Source: a virus | Length of the DNA: 64,000 bases | Reading direction: 5' to 3' (one strand) | IMG/VR virus record: IMGVR_UViG_3300021478_000015 | Coordinates: 92,984-156,983 of that record | Part shown: positions 8,001 through 14,629 of the stretch, one piece after another | Position numbering within the stretch: the stretch's first letter is position 1 | Layout: each line of letters begins with the position of its first letter | Translations under genes and position numbers: made by a program | The notes under the pieces: model-generated | The model's database searches: none | Told to the model about the DNA's origin: nothing | Seen by the model: the letters and a program-made list of their open reading frames with translations, nothing else

Positions 8001-11000
8001 CGGCCGAGGGCTACGCCGCCACCCGCTCGAAGATCCCGCTCAGCCGGGTCCGCAAGATGGCCAAGACCGAGGTCTCGGTGGCCGGGCTAGCAGTACTGGC
8101 CGCCGATACGGGCCGGGTGCTGATGCTGCAGCGCGCCAACCATGATGTCAAGGATCCGGCTGCGGGCACCTGGGAGTTCCCCGGTGGTCATCTCAACCCC
8201 GACGAAGCGCCAGTCGAGGGGGCTATACGGGAGTGGAAGGAAGAGCTTGGCTGCAAGCTGCCTGCCGGGCATGTCCAGGGCCATTGGATCTCGAAGAAGA
8301 TCTATCAAGGCTTCGTCTATGTCATCGAGCATGAGGACGAGGTTGACATAAACCACGATCATGAGAATCGCCAGGTCCTGAACCCCGATGATCCTGATGG
8401 GGATGAGATCGAGGTGGCGGCCTGGTTCGAGCCCAAGGACCTGCCCGACATGCCTGCCCTGCGCGACGAGGTCAAGAGCGGCACCGACTGGTCCAAGCTC
8501 AAGCTCAAGAAGACGGCCGGACTCGAAGCATTCCTGGCCGCCTACTACCATGTCAGCCCGCACTGGTTGCCATCAGGGACCAAGCTCACCCCCGGCGGGG
8601 GCCGTCGCAACTTCGGGGGCCGGGCCGACAGTGACGCCGTGTACATGGCTGGGTCAGAGGGCGAGGCCGAGCAGTGGGGCAACGCCATGGCCCAGGACGA
8701 GCCCACTGGCCATCTGCACATCTACGAGGTCCAGCCTCACGGCCCGGTCACCCACAGTCAGGGTCATGTGACCATGGACGACTTCCACGATGTGATCGGC
8801 CAGCACGCTGCCCCAGCGGCCACCATCGTCCGCCATCACTACTCCTACGATCCCGAGAGCGGGGAGGCCTTCTATCCCCATGAGGCCGGGCTTGGAGCCT
8901 TGGCGGCGGCCGAACCCACCTTCTACCACGGGACCAGCGACGATCTAGAGCCGGGTAGCCAGCTTTCGGTGGAGGAGGCCACTCGGCGGCAACCAGAGGT
9001 GGCCAAGGCCTTAGAGGATCGGGGTGGTCAGCACATCAGCTTCACCACCGACTACCAGCACGCCCAGATGTACGCCGGGGTCCGCGCCCAGACCCGCGGC
9101 GGGACGCCTCGGGTGTATCGGGTGCAACCAACCGGGGGCTACGAGCCCAACCCCGCCGACGAGAAGTGGCGGGAGGGCAAGCCGCCCATGTCCTTCAGGA
9201 CCAAGGAGCCGGTCACCGTCCTGGGGGAGGCCACGCCACCGAAGCGGCGACGGAAGCAGAGCGGACTGATGGCCTTTGTGGCTGTCAATGCTTCGGATGA
9301 GGTCCCGCCTGAGCCTGGTCTCTCGCCTATCCCTGAGGGCCACGTCCGGCTGTTCCACCAGACCGGCCCGAAGCACGTCGAGTCCATCCGTCAGAACGGG
9401 CTGACCATGGAGCATGCTCGGGCCACCGGAGGGCCGGTCGGGGTGTGGGCCAGCCACGGCACCCGCTTCTATCCCGGCCAGGACCACGCCACGGTGGAGT
9501 TCCACGTCCCCTACAAGGAGCTACAGGACACCGCCGGAGGCCAGTCGCCCCACCGCCATCAGCCCCAGGAGGACTGGGAGCAGTCCAACCACCACACCCT
9601 GGTCATCCCCCGCTCGATCAAGCCCCATGAGATCACCGCCATCCATGAGCCCTGGCACGATCGCTATCGGTACTTCCACAACGAGGGCATGACCGACGAG
9701 GTCAAGCAGGGTGGCTTCGACAACCTGAAGGACATCCCTGACTACGGCCGGGCCATCGACAAGATCAAGAGCGAGGCCAGCCTGCACCTGGCCATGAACA
9801 CCGAGGACGAGGTACCCCCTCGACTGGGCACCGCGCCCATCCCGGAGGGCCATGTGCGCCTCTATCACCACACTTGGTCCAAGAACGTGCCCAGCATCCG
9901 CGAGCACGGTCTCCTGGCCGAGATGGGAAAAGGTGACAGTGGCAAGGGCTACGGCAATGAGCTATCGGCCGGGGTATGGGCGGCTAGTCAGCATCCCGAG
10001 CCTGATCCCCAGAGCGACCGGCATGTGATCGAGTTCCACGCCCACCCCTCCGAGATCGATGTCAACGGGCCTTCTCCTGGCCAGGATGTCCATAAGTGGC
10101 AGCAAGGTGATCACAACGTCTTGATGCGGGGCTCGGTCAAGCCCGAGAACATCCTGGCTATCCATGCCCCCTGGCATACCGCTTATCATCAGATCAACGA
10201 TGATCCCCGCGACCGGGAGGATGTCAAGAACGGCAAGCTGGACTGGGTCCATAACGATCCCTCCATGCCGGGCGTGAGCAAGGCCGTTCACAAGATCCAG
10301 GCCGAGGGGGCGGCCCGGCCCAACATCGGCAAGGGCTGGTGGCTCACCCCCGAGGGCAAGAAGATCGGCGTGTACGACCACTATGAGACGACGCCTGGCA
10401 TGGCTCGTCAGATGATCCGCCCGCACATGGCGGAGAGTGGTCAGGTTAGGGTCCGTAGTTTCAACAATCAACTCAACGTGCAAACGGCCCGTCCCTTCAC
10501 CGATAAGCAGCGTCAGAGTTTGCTGATGGATGCGGACCGACATAGCCGCATGTTTGTGGACGTGCTCCACCCCGATACTGAGGAGTCCATCCACTCCGAG
10601 TCCGGGGGTCCCGAAGAAGCCGATCGCATGCTGGCCCGAGCCCATCGCGCTGCCATCCCCCATGAGGCCAAGAGGGCGGTGCAGGGTGCTCGAAAGGTCA
10701 CTCAGGTGCCCCTGCAACACATCCTCACTCACACCGAGCCCACCGACATGGCTAGCTACGGCCACACCTGGCCGGACGCCTTCCGCGACATCGAGGAGAA
10801 CCATGAGGACTTCGCCCCCAAGCATTGGGGCAAGTTCCTCGATCACGTCCAGGCTCACGGCATCCAGACTCCGGTGGTGATCCTGCATGACGGGGAGCGC
10901 CAGAAGCTGTTCTCCGGCCATCACCGGGTGTGGGCCGCCCACCGTTTGGGCCTCAGCCATGTCCCCGCCTATCACACCGACGATCCCTCCGAGGCCTATG

Positions 11001-14000
11001 ACTTGATGGACGAGCAGGCCGCTCATGAAAGCGATTGGCACAAGCAGGCTGGGCTATCGACCTTCATAGCCATCGAGGCTCACCCTGACAGCTACCATAC
11101 GCTGTATCGAGGATTGCACTTCGGTGAGATTGAGCCACACAATATCGATGACTTCCACAAGAATCCCCAGAAGTACATGGGCCATGAGAAGAATGTTGGG
11201 ATCCATTGGACCGACAATCCGGACTCGGCCTACAACTTTGCCACCGATAGAGATCCCGAAGGCTGGGCGCATGAGGGAGATCCCGATGAGGAGCAGGGAC
11301 ATCTCCACGGCGTGATCCTGGAGGGAAGAGTCCATCCTCGCCACATCATCGACCCGGAGTCTGAGGAGGGCCAGGGCTATGCCATGTCCGACGCCATCCT
11401 GGGCCATGAGCATCCCGAGAACGAGGTGACGGTGCGCGGCGATGCCCGTGTGCATGTCCACAAGATCCACGCCATCACCGAGCACCCCGAGACCGGTGAG
11501 AATCGTTGGACCACCCACAACGTCTCAGAGCATCACTTGGCCGTTCAATATGAAGCCCTCGGTCCTTATCGCAAGATCAACGTCGAAGACATCAAGCGCA
11601 ACATGATCATTCGTCCCAGTTGGGGGCAACATGATTGGACCCGTACTACTGGTGATGCTCAGCATGATCCCGATCATCCTGACGACACTTCGCGTGAGTT
11701 TCCCGATGAGGATGATCCCGATCACGTCAAGATGTACGTGATCCCCATTCACCGGACCTTCACGCCCCATCAGCCTGAGGGGACTCCCTATCACGTCCGG
11801 GTTCGCAAGCAGGCCGGATTGGAGGGCTTCATAGCGGCCCAGGGACCTACCTACTACCAGGGGCGGCGCAGCGATGGCAGCCGGGCTCAGATCGGCGGAG
11901 AGCGGGGTCAGGGCTGGGACGAGCATATGTTCGTGTCCCACGATCCCGAGGTGGCCCGCCTGTACGCCGGGCATCAGGGCAGCGTCCACGCCATCCACAT
12001 GGCCCCCGACACCAAGGTGCTCAAGATCGACCGGGCCAATGGCCCCACCTGGAAGCGCTACGCCAAGGGCACCGAGGGCCAGGGCCTGCTGGACGAGGCC
12101 AAGACCATCGTGGCCCGTGCCGGAGGAGAGGGCTACCACGTTGTGGAGTTCCACCGGCCGCACGATTACATCGGCCACGTCATCCTGGACCGATCCAAGG
12201 TTCAGGGCGAGGAGCATATGGCCGCCGGTCACGGTGATCTCATAGGACGAGGATTACACCTCAATCTCTCCGATGAAGACGGCGATCATGAGCTAGCCAA
12301 TAAGATCTGGGATCATCATCCTGATGCGGCTCGACATCTCCTCCACACTATCCATGACATAGGCGGTGGTCACGCCGGGGCTTGGTGGGGAAGACTTAAT
12401 CCTCAACATCGTGAGTTCAGCACCCATGAGGTCAAGGATTACGCCGAAGGAGGCGAAGGCGGCGAGGAGTTGATGAACAAGTGGCATCCTGAGGCCCATG
12501 ATCCCGAGGAAGGCAATCACGGTTTGCACGGTGGTGTGGATGTCGCCTTGATCGCTCACAACACCCATGGCTGGGACCCCGAGAAGAATCCTCTGGTGGC
12601 GGGCGGGCTCATGGGTAGCTCCTACATCCCCGAGGGCCAGGGCAAGGACATGCCCCTGCACTCGATCCATGTCAACGACGGTAGGGGCTGGCGACGGCTG
12701 CCTCACCCTCCTGGGCTGACCGTGACCGCGGCTGACGATGACGAGGATTGGCGGGGCCTGCACCAGCCCTCGATGGGGCCGCCTATCCACAACCTGCTGG
12801 AGAAGGACGAGGACGGCGGCCAGCTAGCCCCTGACGACATCTACACCCACATGCACTACTACACCGATGGCGAGGCCAACTGGGACAACGAGTCCCACGC
12901 CGCTATCCGCAAGGCCCGTGGTGACATGCCGCTACACCAGCGCCCGGCTGCACCGGCCAAGATGTTCTCGGAGCGAGCCGGTGGGGGCGAGATGAGCCCG
13001 GCCCGAGAAGCTGAAAGCGATGAGGCCTTCGCCCAGCGCCAGCAACGGCGCAAAGACGGTGAGCACCACGTCACCATCTACCGGGCTGCCCCCAAGGGGC
13101 TCAAGTCCATCGGGCCAGGGGATTGGGTCACGCCCTCGCCCAGCTACGCCCGCGACCACGCCCGTCAGGCCAGCGACCCCAAGAAGGACTGGCCGGTCTA
13201 CAAGGCCTCGGTCCCGGCCAAGCATGTGCGCTGGGCCGGGGACTCCCTCAACGAGTTCGGATATTCGGGGCCTGCGGTTAAGCCCACTTACCACACCAGG
13301 GGTGGCACCCAGGCCGAGCGTCTGGCCGCATTCGTGGTCGAGGCTGATCAGCCTTACGCCGGGGGCTACCAGTTCAAGTTCCGCAAGGCCCAACCCAACT
13401 CCATGGAGGCTCAGGCCGATAAGACGCTGAACTATCACCGCCTGGATGCCTTCCATGAGAACACCCAGGATCTTACCCAGGGTCGCGGTGGTCATGCAGG
13501 CTTTCTACTCTGGCATCACAAGACCGGTGAGATCGGCAGTATCGAGACCCTGCCCGAGCATCAGCGTCGAGGGCTGGCCACCGAGATGCTGGACCAGGCC
13601 CGCCAGATCTCCGCCACCACCCGAGGGGTCAAGCCCCCGAAGCACTCCAATCAGCGCACCGACGCCGGGGAGGCCTGGGCACGCTCGACTGGCGACCGGC
13701 TGCCTCGCCGGGTGCAATCCCTGGCCGCCTTCGTGGCTGCCCTGGACCCCTCCGAGATCTCTGAGACCTCACCGGAGGAGTTCCACCGCAACTTCTCCCG
13801 GTCCATCGCCGGTAGCCCCTTCGAGCGTCATGTCACCAACCACACCCCGGAGGAGATCCGCTCCGAGGGTATGAAGCCGCTTACTATCAACCATGGTACG
13901 AGTGGTGTCCTGATCCATGATCACGGGGATGGTAGGATAGAGCCGACAGGACTGTACAACGATCGGGAGAAAGGAGTGAAGGGTGCCGGTATAGATCTTC

Positions 14001-14398
14001 TCAAGCATGCCGTTGAGCATCACGGGGCGAACTACTTTGAGTGTTACGGCCCGCAACTGCCGAAGATGTACGAGAAGCTCGGGTTCCATACCACCGAGAA
14101 GTATCCGTTCGATCCCTCCCAGGCCCATCCGGACTGGGATTACGAGCAGCACAACCACCCTGATTACCACATCATGAGACCGAACGATCCCCAGCAGAAG
14201 ACGGCCGCGCTCCCGGCTGACGTGATCAGTCTTTCCGACGTGGACTGGGACGACCCGGCGGCGGTGGCCGCGTTCAAGGCCCAGACCGAAGCTGAGCTTG
14301 ACGCTGAGGGCGGCCAGGACTGGGTCCACATGACGCCCGAGCAGAAGGAAGCCTCCTGGCAGGCAGCCCTGGCTCAACTCGGGGTCCATCTCCCCTAG
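5048..14398 (+). CDS. Giant prohead-protease-like polyprotein with tandem effector domains
   Basis: This is one uninterrupted frame of 3116 residues. Residues 1-215 resemble capsid maturation proteases: FVNHVNEDH (H77, H82) and TSMGVDV (S135) fit the His/Ser pattern, followed by Cys clusters (C145, C148, C159; then C231, C234, C240, C245). Modules then follow: papain-like C291-H316-D328 and C399-H432-D443; ParB-like (about 515-620, GNHRRDAA); ADP-ribosyltransferase (ART) with R733, S759/S760 and E810/E812; an ART-like module (850-1005); Nudix with a perfect box at 1047-1069; several ART-like modules (1160-1750, 2005-2550); second ParB-like (about 1885-1985, GHHRVWAAHRLG); ART-like YRAAPKGLKS (about 2678); two GNAT-like (about 2760-2890, QRRGLATEML; 2895-3045). 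A motif like (K/R)xAGLxAFVAA recurs between modules. The architecture matches the polyvalent-protein concept for phage proteins packaged and delivered with DNA; cleavage by its own protease is inference. Confidence 0.85.
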   Translation: MKHYAALEIISAEYGDQHSLRHLAHRADFTYAPRPGYLYVRSRAISSRTNDNFDDFPAEEIEKGYRSFIGKPVFVNHVNEDHKRARGVVIDAALHHDVNPNGSPDTWCEVLMEVDALRFPKLAQAIVQGHIDRTSMGVDVEYSICSACGNKATNPAEYCRHIPQMKGSKIVRRNAATNRPEETLIFETCYGLSFFENSLLVEDPADPTAYFLGVDDRGLRMAQKTAHRKLCRQCLTSSSCAAYGCGRSSEGLGAFVASTPGNFDKIPQHHWDYLSDLVDRVGQREKTPKVCWQVFSAIDHKLGYPQESGYYRGEGHYWNRLPDGSILDASHDQFEEDDDPVRIFAPGDPEHGHFKTAVRHQEGLGAFVAAHDLDEAVTSFKPYAEEQGWHDPTCVGGQCDVASTEFAQHLHEHGIPHEVVTHYPEPGGPMSHSVVEVGDHTVDWTARQFDPKADFPHIEPHHVTRSRWHRTEPYYGEIEYGKDYREASLAGDKSWIKEEHDYEGRHGERRHITRTMTGALPTHLVQHLMGVKGEIPGEHRNKQGQQWEDFKSDIAQNGIKNPIFITQDPGERPKISEGNHRRDAAVELGHPYVPVEMRYFGHAEQDPDNLEDKAQAHFDRENQIRSLGTRRLARYEPEPDAPEEGEYEKEPDPSGFFPNGIATRWRQAHKPLVADALHAWKGDPVNALTHWHHELNDDPQPDSGSGKQMRAQSGALRWELQNNSKTFGRKLYRGVPTAQDRLPKVGDIIDHDDRPRGYSSNRATAWAFARKSGSDHLRRPLVPVTYQTAPGTQGLRIKDYGTGSGLDQSEQEYVLHGQHQVTHVESTDKGLHVRTRPLQSYTAGLRGFVAARGDDPGLDEALDQLGEILSRPSHAPPPKILPEAHEMYGGYIHEHPSGHLHVSEAPGALSKPLEKLYRIVHPKEWEEAQQKGYLQSNTAFSPGYTRASAQPDERWRRQSADPSEIAPKGHTIEIDYHPDDNWHASAEGYAATRSKIPLSRVRKMAKTEVSVAGLAVLAADTGRVLMLQRANHDVKDPAAGTWEFPGGHLNPDEAPVEGAIREWKEELGCKLPAGHVQGHWISKKIYQGFVYVIEHEDEVDINHDHENRQVLNPDDPDGDEIEVAAWFEPKDLPDMPALRDEVKSGTDWSKLKLKKTAGLEAFLAAYYHVSPHWLPSGTKLTPGGGRRNFGGRADSDAVYMAGSEGEAEQWGNAMAQDEPTGHLHIYEVQPHGPVTHSQGHVTMDDFHDVIGQHAAPAATIVRHHYSYDPESGEAFYPHEAGLGALAAAEPTFYHGTSDDLEPGSQLSVEEATRRQPEVAKALEDRGGQHISFTTDYQHAQMYAGVRAQTRGGTPRVYRVQPTGGYEPNPADEKWREGKPPMSFRTKEPVTVLGEATPPKRRRKQSGLMAFVAVNASDEVPPEPGLSPIPEGHVRLFHQTGPKHVESIRQNGLTMEHARATGGPVGVWASHGTRFYPGQDHATVEFHVPYKELQDTAGGQSPHRHQPQEDWEQSNHHTLVIPRSIKPHEITAIHEPWHDRYRYFHNEGMTDEVKQGGFDNLKDIPDYGRAIDKIKSEASLHLAMNTEDEVPPRLGTAPIPEGHVRLYHHTWSKNVPSIREHGLLAEMGKGDSGKGYGNELSAGVWAASQHPEPDPQSDRHVIEFHAHPSEIDVNGPSPGQDVHKWQQGDHNVLMRGSVKPENILAIHAPWHTAYHQINDDPRDREDVKNGKLDWVHNDPSMPGVSKAVHKIQAEGAARPNIGKGWWLTPEGKKIGVYDHYETTPGMARQMIRPHMAESGQVRVRSFNNQLNVQTARPFTDKQRQSLLMDADRHSRMFVDVLHPDTEESIHSESGGPEEADRMLARAHRAAIPHEAKRAVQGARKVTQVPLQHILTHTEPTDMASYGHTWPDAFRDIEENHEDFAPKHWGKFLDHVQAHGIQTPVVILHDGERQKLFSGHHRVWAAHRLGLSHVPAYHTDDPSEAYDLMDEQAAHESDWHKQAGLSTFIAIEAHPDSYHTLYRGLHFGEIEPHNIDDFHKNPQKYMGHEKNVGIHWTDNPDSAYNFATDRDPEGWAHEGDPDEEQGHLHGVILEGRVHPRHIIDPESEEGQGYAMSDAILGHEHPENEVTVRGDARVHVHKIHAITEHPETGENRWTTHNVSEHHLAVQYEALGPYRKINVEDIKRNMIIRPSWGQHDWTRTTGDAQHDPDHPDDTSREFPDEDDPDHVKMYVIPIHRTFTPHQPEGTPYHVRVRKQAGLEGFIAAQGPTYYQGRRSDGSRAQIGGERGQGWDEHMFVSHDPEVARLYAGHQGSVHAIHMAPDTKVLKIDRANGPTWKRYAKGTEGQGLLDEAKTIVARAGGEGYHVVEFHRPHDYIGHVILDRSKVQGEEHMAAGHGDLIGRGLHLNLSDEDGDHELANKIWDHHPDAARHLLHTIHDIGGGHAGAWWGRLNPQHREFSTHEVKDYAEGGEGGEELMNKWHPEAHDPEEGNHGLHGGVDVALIAHNTHGWDPEKNPLVAGGLMGSSYIPEGQGKDMPLHSIHVNDGRGWRRLPHPPGLTVTAADDDEDWRGLHQPSMGPPIHNLLEKDEDGGQLAPDDIYTHMHYYTDGEANWDNESHAAIRKARGDMPLHQRPAAPAKMFSERAGGGEMSPAREAESDEAFAQRQQRRKDGEHHVTIYRAAPKGLKSIGPGDWVTPSPSYARDHARQASDPKKDWPVYKASVPAKHVRWAGDSLNEFGYSGPAVKPTYHTRGGTQAERLAAFVVEADQPYAGGYQFKFRKAQPNSMEAQADKTLNYHRLDAFHENTQDLTQGRGGHAGFLLWHHKTGEIGSIETLPEHQRRGLATEMLDQARQISATTRGVKPPKHSNQRTDAGEAWARSTGDRLPRRVQSLAAFVAALDPSEISETSPEEFHRNFSRSIAGSPFERHVTNHTPEEIRSEGMKPLTINHGTSGVLIHDHGDGRIEPTGLYNDREKGVKGAGIDLLKHAVEHHGANYFECYGPQLPKMYEKLGFHTTEKYPFDPSQAHPDWDYEQHNHPDYHIMRPNDPQQKTAALPADVISLSDVDWDDPAAVAAFKAQTEAELDAEGGQDWVHMTPEQKEASWQAALAQLGVHLP

Positions 14399-14551
14399 TG
14401 GTTAGAACAACCCTACTGGGAAGGGTTGTGCCATATTGCGGTGCCCCAGGGAGGAGGGACCCCGAAGGGTGTCAGTCCCCATTGGACGGTGCTCAGGCCA
14501 AATGCATTCCCCGGAGCCTCTAGGAGGTCGTTGACGGGTTGCTCTAACCAC
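14398..14551 (+). ncRNA. Candidate structured RNA closed by a 16-bp inverted repeat
   Basis: GTGGTTAGAACAACCC (14398-14413) and GGGTTGCTCTAACCAC (14536-14551) are complementary at 15 of 16 positions. Between them are smaller hairpins: ACAACCC with GGGTTGT (14408-14431), ACCC/GGGT around CGAA (about 14459-14470), GTCC/GGAC around CCATT, and CCTC/GAGG around TAG. The first hairpin would compete with part of the closing stem, leaving a nine-bp outer helix. No reading frame explains the region and no T-tract follows, so a simple terminator is unlikely. It lies between the giant protease gene and the scaffold gene. Function unknown; a packaging RNA, regulator or processing structure are guesses. 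Confidence 0.5.
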
Positions 14552-14592
14552 AACTGACAATAGCATCTCGGGCCGGGGGATGTGGGCGCGGG

Positions 14593-14629
14593 CCTGTCGG
14601 TGACCGGGTCAGGGCGACGAAGGGATGAG
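14593..14629 (+). promoter_or_regulatory. CTGTC-24-CGAAG element, copy 2
   Basis: CTGTC starts at 14594 and CGAAG at 14618 (24 bases). The middle block is TCAGG rather than CCAGA, and TGA/TCA can pair, a compensatory version of the hairpin seen in copy 1. GGATGAG then leads to the ATG at 14630, seven bases after CGAAG. This placement fixes the start of the scaffold-like gene. Confidence 0.65.

Noticed and set aside
8081-8113. VAGLAVLAAD as another copy of the module linker
   Set aside because: It coincides with the first beta strand of the Nudix domain, so the match may be structural rather than a linker.
6512-13495. Several long antisense frames opposite the giant protein gene
   Set aside because: They mirror the GC-rich codon pattern of the sense gene, lack ribosome binding sites and read as low-complexity Gly/Val/Leu sequence.
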